Origin: Dendrophyllia cribrosa
Taxonomy: Eukaryota; Cnidaria; Anthozoa; Scleractinia; Dendrophylliidae
Reading direction: 5' to 3'
NCBI GenBank assembly: GCA_024195265.1
Contig: JAJLRJ010000014.1
Location: 25,957,181-26,021,180 of the forward strand
DNA: 64,000 bases
This document shows positions 1 through 13,300 of the stretch, piece by piece. The notes below the pieces were generated by a model. That model saw only the letters and a list, made by a program, of their open reading frames with translations. It ran no database searches and was not told the origin of the DNA. The number at the start of each line of letters is the position of its first letter. Positions within the stretch are counted from its first letter, which is position 1. Position numbers and translations under genes: made by a program.

Positions 1-300
1 TCAGTTCAGTGGATATAGAGTGTAACACAGATATAACAAACTTCGCCGCGCGGTTTAACGGACAAATTCCAGAACCAACTGATAAATGATAGCACAAAGA
101 GAATGAAACCTCGAAATCGAATAACTGCATTGTTTCATCCATACATTTCTCGTTAACAGAAAAAAAAAACTATAGAAATATCCAGGGAACAGTTAGGCAA
201 TTTTAACTTTAAGGATTAATGCTAAAGTAGAATAACAAATTCTCATTTGAATTCTCAATTGAATTCTCAATTCTCATTTGACCGTCTTACAATGTCGGCC

Positions 301-450
301 CCTATAGACCTTTCCCGCATTCCTGTGAACATAGGCACCAACTCGAGGCTGGGGTGGACAAAATACAGTGATTTGTATGAAATTGTCCACGCAAGCCTCG
401 ACCTCGTTTCATTGTGTGTGCTCACTGGAGTGGAATGCGGGAAAGGTATA
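301..450. repeat. Short inverted repeat
   Basis: ACCTTTCCCGCATTCC and GGAATGCGGGAAAGGT with inner GTGGACAA and complement form a 150-bp foldback. The 75-residue ORF over it is a by-product. Confidence 0.65.
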
Positions 451-2291
451 TTGTGTCATCAGCAAGGACGTTAAAATCGAGGCGAATTGGAAAAAAGTTG
501 TTTCACGGTTTTCATCAAGAGTAAGTAGAAGTAGATAACACTTATTTTCCAAGTGGAAATATCAAGCCACTTACGGCTCTCAAGCATACCTATGGCTGGA
601 AAAAACGTCCAAAGAATGTATTGTTCTTGAGAATTGCCTAGAATAAACTAAACAAATAGGCATGCATGACCTTCGGTAGACACATGTACGCGTTGCGGAT
701 CTATTTTCTCTTTTTTTTCCAAACAATACCAAACGTAAAAGGTCAATAAGGAATTCATTTATGGACGTGAAAATCGTACTCCGTGTCAAATTTTCAGTCA
801 AAATTATAAGTTATTTTGCCTATTTAACATGTCAATTTTCAGTGAAGACTGGATTTTATGTACATGTTTTAAAACAACTTCTCAGTAAAAGCCGTTAGGG
901 CATGCAATTCAACGCAGTTTGAAAATTGATTGTGCGTACCTCTGCAAAAGTCCTGGCTGCGCCCCTGAACATATCAACAAGGACATTGAAAGCGAGAGTA
1001 AAGTTTGGAAAATAAACGTATCGTTTTTTTAGTAAGAAATTAACAATTGTTTGTGAAGTTGATTTTCCACTTCGTTAAACTATAAGGCCATTTGTCTGTT
1101 TCGCTGTAGTTTTAGGCTGCTTGTCAGTTTTCAGTGAATGATGAAGTTGAGGCACACTTGTACCATTTAACAGGGAAGTCATTCGTTAGTTTTCAAACTG
1201 GGGAGTTTTACCATTCGTTTTTATTTGGAATTTTGGCTGTTTCTTGTTTTGAACTGACATTTGGTAGTGGAAATGGAACGTCATTTTTTCTGTTTTTAGT
1301 TTAAAGTTGGGTTGTTGGTCTGTGCCCACTAACGAAGGTTTTTAAGGTTTCGCTAATACAATATTGCAAAGAAATGAAGGCTCTTTTTCTGTTGTGAGTT
1401 CAATTTTGTCCAATTACGATTGCAAGTAAATTGTAGGTAAAAACACTATTTTTCAGTACAAATGTGAGAAAATTTGCTACCACCGATGTAGTTTTGGTAT
1501 TTTGTCATCTAAATATATGTGAAAAGTACATTCGGGTGGTGCGTCATATACAAAGTCCCGAGTTACTTCACAAAGAACATAACAGAGCGACAACAACATT
1601 AAGAACTGATCCGCAGAAGAAGGAAAGTGCTGAACGGCATTGTACGATGGAATGTCAACTTTTTCCATTGTTACAACTAGTGATCTCATTGGCCTAGACT
1701 CAAAAACTACTAAAAAGTTAAGGTTCAAGGTGAATTTTGTCTAATTTTTTTAAGGTTTCAAGTACTTTGAGACCCAATCGCACAACATGCAATTTTTAAA
1801 AGATATTGTATTTGGGGAACTTCACCAAATAAGCAAATTATTAGCTATTGTCTTATGTTGTTCTGATTGGTTAAGCACGATCATTTCCTAAAATTTTTTT
1901 GACGCAAATTGATTTTCTTTATTTTTATACTGAAATATAATTATGAACCATCAGCCCCTCTTCTATTCTTGAAATCAAAGATATTCTATATGGAAAAGAG
2001 CCAATGCCGCAGAACAATGAAGTTTACGGTAGTTCTTATGTGGGGCATTACTTAAAGGTCAAATGAACCAAAAATTTGAATTTTTTTCTTTATCCATTTA
2101 AAGCTATTTAAACGTTAAAAGAAACCATAGTAAAGCGTTCTTACGCAACAATTTGCCTTCCTGAGCCTTTAAGTAAGACAGTCACATAGCTAAAAGTACG
2201 AAGATTTCCGAAGACTTTACGAAAACGTTTCTAAATGAAAATCAGATGTCATTTGTATATGTTTTTTAACTTTAATTTCAAAAGTTTTAAG
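451..2291. other. No feature recognised
   Basis: AT-rich sequence with only small ORFs lacking splice or promoter context. Positions 1-300 are likewise empty. Confidence 0.4.
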
Positions 2292-2800
2292 TTAAGGTGG
2301 CTCCGTTGTTATTGATTTTTTTCTGCTTTGTTTTTCTCATAGCTTTCAATTGGAGAAATAGTTGTTGTGATTATAAACTACTTCGCATCTCAGCTCTGGC
2401 GAAGCTGATAAGCAGTTTTGTTTATGAATACGAAATGAGCACGTGTGGAATTGATTTCAAGAATTCGCACCTTGATAAATAGGGCGCCCGTGATATGCGC
2501 GCCAGTTACCCCTGGAGGGGAGGGAGCATGCACGCTCCATTAGAAGTTTCCATGGGGTGCAATGTTTTTGAATGCGGGGACAATGCTGAAACTAATATTT
2601 TACTGAATGATAACAAAAAGACGTACGCCCCCCTTATGAAGGTGCGAATTCTTAGAATAAATTCCACACGTGCTCATTTCGTATTCATAAACAAAAACGC
2701 TGCTTGTCAGCTTCGCCTGATCTGACGAGCGGAGTAGCTTATAATCTCAACAACTATATTTCTCCAATTGAAAGCCATTCTAAGAAGAAAAAAATCAATG
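2292..2800. mobile_element. Foldback element, right end truncated
   Basis: TTAAGGTGGCTCCG opens the left arm. TTCAATTGGAGAAATA and GAATACGAAATGAGCACGTG are mirrored at 2,755 and 2,665. The expected GAGCCACCTTAA at the right is missing. The left end matches the TTAA element at 32,832. Confidence 0.7.
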
Positions 2801-3681
2801 CAAAAGTATTGCAGTACTTTGAAATTCATGTGAAAGTAGCTTGACACCAATTTGCTGGATAATTTTCGAAAAATATTGAAAAACGCAGCATTAGAGATTT
2901 GAGCAGGTTTTGGAGCATTTTATAATGTTAACAGAACTAGTGAATACTTTTTAACGGTTCGTACGATTTGCAATCGGCGTAGAATTCAGATTTAACATGC
3001 GTTGGGAAGGCTTCTCCCAGAAATTCGGGTTCGTGGATTATTTTGTCAAAGAGCAACACGTATTTACAATTTCAAGAGAATTTTAGGACTAAATTTTGAT
3101 GGCCTTATACTTCCGTACTGCTGCTCCGACGATTTTCAAGCTGAAACTTGGTAAGGGTATGTATAAAGTCAATGTAAGCTGATTCCAGGAATTTAACAAA
3201 AATATAACGGCAAAGTTTTTCACTAGGTGCGATTTAATTTGTTCAAAAAGTGGGTTTCAATAAAAATATTTCTCAGTTAAATCGAACTGTTTAATTATAC
3301 GTTGCTAGCATTGAATTACTGAGAGGAAAATCAATTTCACTCAAAAGTTTTAAGGCTACGAACTGGCTCTAAATTTGGTTTCGAGTTTTCACTTTTCTTA
3401 AATATTAAACAAGCTTTCTCAGTGTACATACTAGGCCGTTGTCACGAAATCGAACTTTACAGTTAAAACAACTCCCCGTTATTGCGGCTCTTTTTCAGTT
3501 TGCAATACATATTGTCATGTAGATCGGGGGGTTCATTTCTGTCTCAAGTAAGTTTCCCTGTTAGGAATTTTGGTTATAATTATTAACGATCAGCAAAGTT
3601 TTCGTTGACTTTCTGCGGATAAACGTTCTGCATTTTGCGTTCAAGTTCATTTGTTATATCTGTGTTGCACTGTATCGGTAC

Positions 3682-4827
3682 TTAAGGTGTTTCGATACAA
3701 AGTTTTCTGGAGACCATACCTACATTTTTCAATCGGCTTTTAAGCGGTCTTCTCTAAATCAGATCGTGAAATTTTCACCACAAGATGATTTTGAATTGCA
3801 GTTCGGTAAGATGTATTTTCTGGTTAAATCGATATTACTATGACGACGATAAACAATAAACTTCGAAATCAGTAAAAGTTAAATTTTGCGCGTTTAAGAT
3901 TTCGCATTGAAAATCCCACATAAACATCCTAAAATACGGTGTATGGCCTGTAATTATTGCAAGAATAAAAAAGTTCTGTATGTTTCATTTCAAACCTTAC
4001 TCTTTATATACTAGTAACTAGCAGTAATCACAGATTATGGAGACGCATTCGAAGGAATTTCCGGCGGAAATGAGCCCCTGAAAAAAAAAACAATAGGGGC
4101 AGCCATTTGGAAGACCGTCTACCAAAAAATCTCAAATTTAACTGCATGTAAACCACAGGACAACCAACACGAAATTAGGATTGCGTTCTTCGAACGCGAT
4201 AAATTGACCAATAGATTAACACCGGTTTTGTAATATTACTTTAAGATAGTTTCTAAATGCAGCTTGACATCATGTTTGCACTTCATGAAAGTTTTGTTTA
4301 CTTTCTCTTTTGCGATCTTGAATACTACCTTTAAGGTAAATCTTGCAACATGTATTTGCCATATACTATATTTTAAGATGTCTAGGTGGGATCTTCAATG
4401 CGAAATCTTAAACGCGCAAAATTTCACTTTTACTGATTTCGAAGTTCATTGTTTATCGTCGTCATGGTAATATCGATTTTACCAGACTTCAATTCAAAAC
4501 CTGTTAGTTATGACATTTTCACGTTGATCTGACTTGGAGACGATCGCTTAAAAGCCGATACAACAACAACAACAAACAAAAATTTATTAGACATGTAAAC
4601 TTAAATACATTTGCCCTGCAAATTAGCAAAAACGCTATTCGAGGCAGGGAAAAGTAATGTAATTGAAAATAATGAAGGTAAGACAATCTAACAATACAGA
4701 AGCTGATCTGTAGAGTTACAGATTATTTTAAAGTTTTAGATAAAATCATGATATTGGTGGCAGACACGGGAAATAAATGATTGAAAAATGTAGGTATGAT
4801 CTCCAGAAAACTTATCAAAATACCTAA
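3682..4827. mobile_element. Foldback with a secondary insertion
   Basis: TTAAGGTGTTTCGATAC begins the left arm. AAACTTCGAAATCAGTAAAA and TTGCGCGTTTAAGATTTCGC are mirrored near 4,390-4,450, and the outermost part (CATACCTACATTTTTCAATC) is mirrored at 4,778-4,800. About 210 bp starting ACAACAACAACAAC interrupts the right arm at about 4,562-4,775. Confidence 0.7.
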
Positions 4828-5243
4828 AAGGCAATTAACATGGTACAAAGTTTGCTGACAACAGACTTTTTTGCTGCATTTACAAAGCAAAGTGCCAAAA
4901 TCGTAGGTATTTCTGATCGATTTACGATTGTTTGAAATATAAAAATCAATGTTCCCAAATATACGAAAAAATCTTGTACTGTATCTATTGTAGAAGTCAA
5001 AAGCAATTTGTACCGTGAAAACTTGCCATGGATAAGGTTTCGAAGGACAGAAACACATACTCAATTTATAGCTCAGAAACTTTTTAACTATTCAGTACAA
5101 TTCTTTCAGTCAAAAATTTTTCAGAGATTTCTGAAAATGTGTGATTATTTTATTGTCCATTGCTTATTAAAAAGTTTATTTTACTCAACTTCTTGCATGT
5201 ACAATGTTTTTCCATGGTAAATATTGTTCAAATTTCAAACATT

Positions 5244-5410
5244 TTCCCGCCAAAACACTTAGAAAAATACGGGCGCTCAAAATACGCATGCGTCATTTTT
5301 AAAAAAAATAATTTTTCCTAGTTAACATCTGTTTGAAAATCTACAATTTTCCCGCCCAAAGACTTAGAAAAATACGGGCGCTCCAAATACGCATGCGCCG
5401 TTAAATTTTG
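5244..5410 (+). repeat. Two-copy direct repeat
   Basis: TTTTCCCGCC, CACTTAGAAAAATACGGGCG and AATACGCATGCG occur twice, about 100 bp apart. Confidence 0.7.
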
Positions 5411-5784
5411 CAAAGCTACTTTTCAATATTTAATAAATAATTGAACATGGCCCCTGTATAAATATCATAATTAGAAGTCAACAACAATAAAAGTTCTTTC
5501 AGTTTCATTGTATTCTTTATTTATTCCATTAAGTAAAAATCATTTAACTAATTAAAAGGTGTTACAAACTTTTTCTTACTATATATACTAAGTCTTTTGG
5601 CGGGAAAATTTGAAAAAAATTGCACAGCGTTTCCCCTGGTAACAATTTTGGCAAAAAATTAACTGGACGTCCCTTGAAAATTTTTTGATCAAAAAAATTT
5701 TAAAGGAGGACAACTTAAAATTTAAACCCGCCGAGAAAGTATACAACATCTCGAGCAGAAAAGGTAAGGAACCTCACGATTTAA

Positions 5785-5985
5785 CGCTGGTTTTCACAAA
5801 AGAAACAATTGTTCTTCTTATGTTGTGCTCATTAGGAATTAACGCGAAATAAACATAATCACAAGAAAAATGACCAAGTTCTTTTCCTTGTGCTTATGCT
5901 TTTGCCGTGTCAATTCCTACGAAGACAGCATAAGAAGAACAAGTATGTTTCTGTCGCCAGTGAAAACCAACCTTAAATCTTTAAA
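5785..5985. mobile_element. Small TIR element
   Basis: GGTTTTCAC with GTTCTTCTTATG on the left and the complements CATAAGAAGAAC and GTGAAAACC on the right flank about 200 bp. Confidence 0.55.
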
Positions 5986-6229
5986 ATTCTTACACGAGAC
6001 AGTGTATACATGAAGGATATTAGAAGAAACATGGCAACCTATTAACAGAAATCAGAAAATTGTTTGTATACTAGATAAAACGTTTTGGATAACGAAAATC
6101 AAAGCTAAAGTTCTCTTATTGTATATTTAATAAGTAATGTTTGCTTCTGATTTCTTTCGATTTATCATACCTTGCCATATTGCTTTTAATAACAAGACCT
6201 TTAACTGTTGGCCAGTTTCCTTTGTAGCA

Positions 6230-6720
6230 CAGAAAAAATGATGGAAAGTACGTAGACTAAGCAGTAAAATAATTTAGAACATTCAACAGACAATTGCTTG
6301 ACTTTGCAGAAATAAGTAAACTGCGCAGGAGCCTAATTTTTCAAAATAATAATTAAAAGTTTGCTACGTTTGGAGCAAGTCATTATTTAGAACATTCAAC
6401 AGACAATTACTTGGCTCCTTTTTCTTCCTAGAGATCTTGTTGTGCACTAGCCCAATTTATCAAAATCTTTTTTAAAAAAAAATACTGTTTGCTAAGTTTG
6501 GAGCAAGTAGAATAATTTACAGTATTTCAACAAACAATTGCTTGACTCCATTTTCTTTGTAAAGACTACTAGTACACTATGCACGAGACCAATTTTTCAA
6601 AAGAATAAACGTTTGCAAAGTTTGGAGCAATTCATATAATTTAGAACCTTTAGCAGACAATTGCTTGGCCTCATTTTCTTCCTGAGATCTTGTTGTGCAC
6701 GAGACCAGTTTATCAAAATC
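6230..6720. repeat. Degenerate tandem repeat, about 125-bp unit
   Basis: TTTAGAACATTCAACAGACA, GTTTGGAGCAAGT and GATCTTGTTGTGCACGAGAC recur about four times with drift. A further copy is at 14,870-15,010. Confidence 0.75.
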
Positions 6721-7072
6721 AAACTAAAATGTTTCATTCTGTGCTACATCGAATGCCAACAGAAAAACGTCTTTTCCTCCACTTAAAAACTAAATTTAAG
6801 AGAGCCCATTTATAAAACCCAATGTCTGGTTTTACGTTTTACCCTAAACACGTTTCTTTTTATCAATTGAAATTTATTATAGAAACAAAAATAAATGGAA
6901 TGAATTAAATCAAGGGGTTATACAGACCATGATAATAATAAACGGAACCAAAACAGACATAATTCGTCTTTTTATAATCGGTCCTGTATCTCTTGTCCAA
7001 ATTGAGTTAAGTGAATGAATGTTTAATATAAAATCCGGCAGCATCTAAACAACAGAAATTTTTCCTATAGAC

Positions 7073-9172
7073 TTAAGGAGGCTCGTACCCATTTCTCAAG
7101 TCCACACCCCTTCAATTTTAATGAGCCATATCTTTTGTTGTAGCGCATAAAAAGTCAAGCCACTTTGCATGCAAACACACAATACATTGAACTTTATGGG
7201 AGTATAGGATTTGTTTACATCGGTGCTTCCATGGCAACGGAATGGTGATCCTCCGAAATTCACAAGTTGCGGAGTTTCTCTAGATCAAGAGAAATTTTTG
7301 TAAAACCCGCTAGTGGACTAGTTGATTAGACCATGGGCTTCAACTGAACAAAGTTTGAAAGAAATGTATGAGAGCGTTTTTGAAATTTTTAGGGATGAAG
7401 TTTTGGGGATTATAAATACAGAGAAAAACATACTATAGACATAATTGGCTAATATCTAAAGTAAACGATGCGCGATGGGAATGTAGTTTCATCTTATAGT
7501 AGTTTGATTCCATTTGAAATGGTGTGTGAAAAGTGAGGGGGTTGCTTTGGTCGATTGCGAGAAAGAAGGATTTGATTAGCGTGCGTTCAGCTGCTCTTGT
7601 TGCCATTTTTGTATGTAATTTGGTCTACGCCTACAAATGTGATGATAATTTGAAAACCGCGAGATAATTTTTTTTAAAAATTTGACAATCTTGAGATTAA
7701 TCATCAATTTATATGGCCTGCAAGTTTCAAGGACATTGAAGAAATGCAAGGCAATAAAATAGGGCCTCCAATGTACCAATTTTTTCCCGCAGATTTTGTG
7801 TTTACAAGTGAGCGTCCTCATTATTCACGAGTATTGTTTTCAAGTTTCATATGCACGTGCAAAACTTGAGCAAAAAATTTATTTGCATCGAACAGAACGC
7901 TCGATTGCTTTCCGAAGAATTTCCCGAAAGATGCTAATAACTGGCTTGCGTTACGAATAGCAATGACAACAGCACTGATAAAGACAACGTCGGAAACGTC
8001 ACGTTTCATCAAGTGCCCGGATGCAGAAATAACACGCTTTGACAATGGTTTATGATTTTCTCACTCTGGTTATTTGTTGCAATCGGCGTAGCACCTGTTC
8101 CTTATTTAGATATAAAATAGCGCAAAGCAGAATTCTCAGCTAAAATATAAAGTTGTCACGCTGTTCTTGCGTGTGACATATTAAAGAAGCACCGTTTCTG
8201 CATTTCGTTTAGAAATTTCCAAATTGGGATATGTTCTTCTTGTCCTGCAATTTTAAAGAGACCCTCGGTATGGCTGCTTTACAGCGTAATAGCGCGACAT
8301 CGAGTGCGTAATGTTATTAGAATTCTCAAGCCAGTTATTAGCATGTTTCGGAAAATTCTTCGGAAAGCAACCGAGCGTGCAAATAAATTTTTTGCTAAAG
8401 TTTTGCACGTGCATATAAAACTTGAAAACAATACTCGTGAATAATGAGGACGCTCATTTGTAATCACAAAATCTGCGGGAAAAAATTGCTACATTCTAGG
8501 TCCTATTTTATTGCCTTGCATGTCTTCAATGTCTTTGAAACTTGCAGGCCATATAAATTGATGATTAAAAAATTATCTCGCGGTTTTCAAATTATCATCA
8601 CATTTGTAGGCGTAGACCAAATTACATACAAAAATGGCAACAAGAGCAGCTGAACGCACGCTAATCACATTCTTCTTTCTTGCAATCGGCCAAAGCAACC
8701 CCCTCACTTTTTCACACACCATTTCAAATGGAATCAAACTACTATGAGATGAAACTACATTCCAATCGCGTATTGTTTTCTTTAGATATTAGCCAATTAT
8801 GTCGATAGTATGTTTTTCTCTGTATTTATAATCCCCAAAACTTCATCCCTAAATATTTCAAAAACTCTCTCATACATTTCTTTCAAACTTTGTTCAGTTG
8901 AAGTCCATGGTCTAATCAACCCAGTAGTCCACTAGCGGGTTTTACAAAAATTTCTCTTGATCTAGAGAAAATCCGCCACTTGTGAATTTCGGAGGATCAC
9001 CATTTCGTTGCCATGAAAGCACCGATGTAAACAAATCCTATACTCCCATAAGGTTCAATGTATTGTGTGTTTGCATGCAAAGTGGCTTGACTTTTTATGC
9101 GCTACAACAAAAGATATGGCCCATTAAAATTGAAAGGGTGTGGACTTGAGAAATGGGTACGAACCTCCTTAA
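7073..9172. mobile_element. Large foldback element, about 2.1 kb
   Basis: TTAAGGAGGCTCGTACCCAT at the left and ATGGGTACGAACCTCCTTAA at the right begin arms of roughly 900 bp, for example GTGCGTTCAGCTGCTCTTGT (7,580) against ACAAGAGCAGCTGAACGCAC (8,640). The arms meet around a spacer at about 8,000-8,300. TTAA at both ends suggests a piggyBac-type target. Arms differ by scattered substitutions, so it is not recent. No transposase is encoded. Confidence 0.85.
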
Positions 9173-9534
9173 AAAACAATTTACAATCTCATAAGTTAAC
9201 GCCAAGTTATTTTTGCGACTGAATTAAGATTTTGCTTAGTATTTTAGTGTGTCGAACTTGTTCGGCAAACAAACAATTCACAAATTGAGATCATAGGAAA
9301 AGATGTACCAGTTTCTATTTCATTTTGCAAAACATCTTGCTAAAATGGTTTGAAGGATAAACGATATTTAAAATCCCGAAACTTCTTTTTCTGAGAATTT
9401 AAATTGAGTAACCAAATAGAAAAGGTTAACTAGTAAACTGTTAATTATTTTGTTTGAAATGTTAATGCAGTTGACTTCAAAACTTTACTCAAAGGATAGT
9501 TTTTTTGGTTTGTATTTTCCTTTGGTCTGTATAA

Positions 9535-10096
9535 CAGGTCTACATTGTAGTTCTAAAAAGATGTCAGTGTTGACTGACGTTTCGACAACCTGAGCGAAAG
9601 TCATCTTCAGAACCGTGTAAATTGTAAGCTGTCATTAGTCAGTTTTGCTATGATGTCATTGGCTGTTGAGACTCAAGTTCGTGATTGATGCGTTTCGATC
9701 CGTGCATCGGTTCAGTGGTGTTTGTTCTAAGTTAGTGGTCCGTACTGTAGGTAACGCATTTGACATAGTCCCAGTCAATTCTGTGATTAGTGTGTAAATG
9801 GTGTTCAGCCAATTGCAGCATTTGATCTTGTTTACCGCTCCATGTCTGTCTCTAGGTTCGTCTTTGTCTTTAACACTTGTTAGTAGTTGTCGTCAAGTAG
9901 CACTTTACAATTCACATGACTCTGAAGATGACTTCCGTTCAGGTTGTCGAAACGTCAGTCATTCAGTGTCAACAACAACACGGTTCAATTCTTTTCAGAA
10001 CTACACTTATCCAGACGATCACACTCGACAGACTATGGATACTCCTGAGTTTAATTACCATTTACAAGGTCTATATTGATAATCGAAAACATCAGC
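9535..10096. repeat. Inverted-repeat element, host of the retrotransposon insertion
   Basis: CTGACGTTTCGACAACCTGA at about 9,574 and the complementary TCAGGTTGTCGAAACGTCAG near 9,938 sit about 350 bp apart. The GTTTCGA palindromic style is similar to the retroposed element at 31.6 kb. The apparent 93-residue ORF is repeat sequence. A Penelope-like origin is possible but unproven. Confidence 0.6.
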
Positions 10097-10238
10097 TGTA
10101 ATATTCTGGGCCAAATAAACCAGCCAAAGTTTCGAGAACTCAACTTCCTTTATTCTAGCTACTGACAACCTGTTTCATCCGAATCGATCTGTTGGAAAAC
10201 TACTGGAGGAGCGGTTACACAGCTCATAACATACCACA
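10097..10238 (-). repeat. 3' LTR (142 bp)
   Basis: By reading, it is the same sequence as the 5' LTR at every position. It is preceded on the sense strand by the polypurine tract. Confidence 0.93.
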
Positions 10239-10249
10239 CTCCCCCACTT
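10239..10249 (-). other. Polypurine tract
   Basis: AAGTGGGGGAG lies immediately before the 3' LTR, where plus-strand DNA synthesis would start. Confidence 0.8.
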
Positions 10250-10330
10250 AGTCACGAAAACTATCTTAATAAATCAACATCAAACTCATCTTACAGTTCT
10301 TAAGTGTCTCTGTCCTAATAACCTAATAAG

Positions 10331-13300
10331 TCACTTAGTAACAAAATCAGCCAAGTATCGAGGGGCGTGTCTGTTCCTACTAGGGTAGCGCCTTTCTAGG
10401 ACTTCTTGTGAAGCAGATTGCACAGGTTCCATAGGTGGTCTCGGGGTTTCTTTCAGCTGCAATTCTGGCTTTTCAGCTTCCAACGGTGCTGAAATCGTGT
10501 CTTCCCGGACCTCCTCTTGATTAGCAGTGGATGCTTGGGGAACGCTGGACCGCTGTATGAGGTGGTCTTGGTGCCTTTTCAACAGTCGCCCATCTTCCAG
10601 TTGAACTACAAATGAAGTTGGACCAATCGACTGTTTCAAAACGCCCGGCATCCACTTCGGTCCTCTTCTGAAGTTGCTTGCGTAAACTGTTTCTCCTTCG
10701 AGCATGGTACGTTCCTTAGCATGCCAGTCATGTGCCTGTTTCTGAGAAGCCTGGCTTTGTCGCACTTTCCTTCCAATTTCTGGGTAGACTAAATCTAGTC
10801 TCGATCTGGGTTTCCTTCCTAGGAGTAATTCTGCTGGCGACACTCCTGTTGAAGTCTGAGGGGTGATTCTGTAACGAGCTAGAAATCGCGAAACTCGCGT
10901 CTCCACACTTCCTCCATTCATCTTCTTCATCCCCTCCTTAAATGTTTGAACCGCTCTTTCTGCCATTCCGTTTGATGCAGGGTGATAGGGTGCGGTTTTG
11001 ATGTGACGAATTCCGTTCTGTTTGAGGAAATCTTCAAACTCTTCGCTTGTGAAGTTGCTGCCATTGTCTGTAACGACGGTTTCCGGCAGGCCATGTGTTG
11101 CAAAAGCGATTCTCAATTTCTCGATGGTTGCGCTCGATGTCGATGTGTTCATTGGAAACGCCTCCATCCATTTAGAGTGAGCATCTACCACGATGAGGAA
11201 CATCTTTCCAAGGAACGGACCTGCGTAGTCTAGGTGAAGTCGAACCCAGGGTTTATTAGGCCATTCCCAGGGATGTAAAGGAGCTTCTGGTGGTGACTTC
11301 CTGTTTTCCTGGCAAGGACTGCACTGGCGTACCTTCTGCTCCAAATCGGCATCCATTTTTGGCCACCACACGTAACTTCTCGCCAATGCCTTCATACGGC
11401 AAATTCCAGGGTGCGTCTCGTGTAACTCCTCTACCACTCTTGCTCTTTCTTTAGGGGGTACCACCACTCGATTGCCCCACAGCAGACACCCATCTTGAAC
11501 ACTTAATTCATCTTTCCTAGTGAAATAGGGCTTTAATACTTCATCTGAGTTGTGAATAGGCCAACCTTGCTGTACATACTTGATCACTTGTGACAGTATT
11601 GGATCACACCTGGTTCCAGTTCTGATCTCATTCACACTTACTGGTGTCGAATTTAAAAGTTCCATTGCAAACACAGTTTCTGCAGGCAACGGTGTAGTCG
11701 GCGGACTAACCGGCAAGGGTAGCCGGCTGAGGGCATCAGCATTGGCGTGTTCCGGTCCTGGTTTGTAATTAATGGAGTAGTTGTAGGTAGCCAGTGTCAA
11801 GGCCCAACGCTGAATTCTCGCTGCTGCCATGGTAGGTATAGCCTTCTTCTCATTAAACAATGATTCCAACGGTTTATGGTCAGTTACTAAGGTAAAATGT
11901 CTGCCGTAAATGTACTGGTGAAACTTCTTCACGCCAAATACCAGAGCGAGTGCTTCTCTTTCAAGGTTAGAGTAATTTCTTTCTGCCGTGGACAGTGTCC
12001 TAGAAGCATATGCGATTGGATGCTCCGAGCCATTATCCATTCGATGCGAGAGGACGGCTCCTAAACCATATTGGGACGCATCGCATGCCAAGGTTATCTT
12101 CTTCTGACTGTCGTAGTGGACTAGGAGTCTAGAGGACTTCAGGAATTCCTTTGATTGCTGGAATGCTTGCATCTGTTCTTTACCCCAATGCCAGCGAGTC
12201 TCTTTACGCAGCAATTCATGCAATGGAGCCAAAACACTAGACAAGTTGGGTAGAAATTTCTGGTAGTAGTTGATCATGCCTAGGTACGATTTGAGCTCCG
12301 ACACATTCGTGGGCGCTGGAGCATTGGTAATAGCGTCGACCTTGTCTTCCAACGGTTGAATACCTTCCTTGCTGACCTTGTGACCCAGGTAGGTTACGTG
12401 AGGTTCCATGAACACACACTTGCTTTTCCGAAGTCGTAAGCCAGCGCTTGCTAGTCGTTTCAAGACTTCTTCCAGGTTGTTTAAGTGATCTTCGTCACAA
12501 GCTCCGGACACTAGGATGTCATCCACCCGGACGATGACGTAAGGAATGTTCTGCAGTAGATTTTCCATGTTCCGCTGAAAGATTCCCGGTGCAGATGATA
12601 TCCCGTAGGGTAGACGGTTGTATTGGAACAATCCTTTGTGCGTGTTGATAGTAGTGTACTGTTTAGATTCATCATCAAGAAGTAACTGCTGGTATGCCTG
12701 GCTCATGTCCAGTTTAGTAAATTTTTCGCCTCCTGCTAGAGTTGCTAAGAGGTCTTCAACCTTTGGGATAGGATAACTGTCCAGCTTAGACTCTTGATTT
12801 ACAGTTGTTTTGTAATCTCCACAGATGCGAATTGAGCCATCTGGTTTCAAAATAGGTACAATGGGGGCTGCCCATTCCGAGAACTGGACAGGTTCAATTG
12901 TTCCCTCGTCTTGTAACCTCTTGAGTTCAGCCTCTACTTTCTCTGTCATGGCGTAAGGCACTGGTCTGGCCTTCAAAAACTTCGGTTTTGCCTCTTTTTC
13001 CACATGAATCTTTGCCTGCGGGCCCGTGAATGTTCCAAGTCCTTCTTGAAACACTTCCGAGTACTGATCAATCAATCTTCCAAGTGTAGACTCTTGGTTG
13101 TTTCCATCAACTTGCATTTTGAATAACTGCTTCCAGTTGAGAGTCAGAACTCTCAACCAGTCTCTTCCCAGTAAGTTAGGACCCGATCCTTCCACTACGA
13201 GTGTTCGCAGCTCCACTTCTTGTTTCTCATACTTTACCACAATGTTCACAGTTCCTAAGACCTTTACTAATTCACCTGTATACGTTCTGAGTTTCACTTT

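Noticed and set aside
9798..10101. Overlapping plus-strand ORFs of 93 and 61 residues
   Set aside because: They lie wholly in an inverted-repeat element and have no protein-like composition or splice context.
10239..10330. Possible env gene in the gypsy element
   Set aside because: Only 92 bp separate the pol stop from the 3' LTR; no frame fits.
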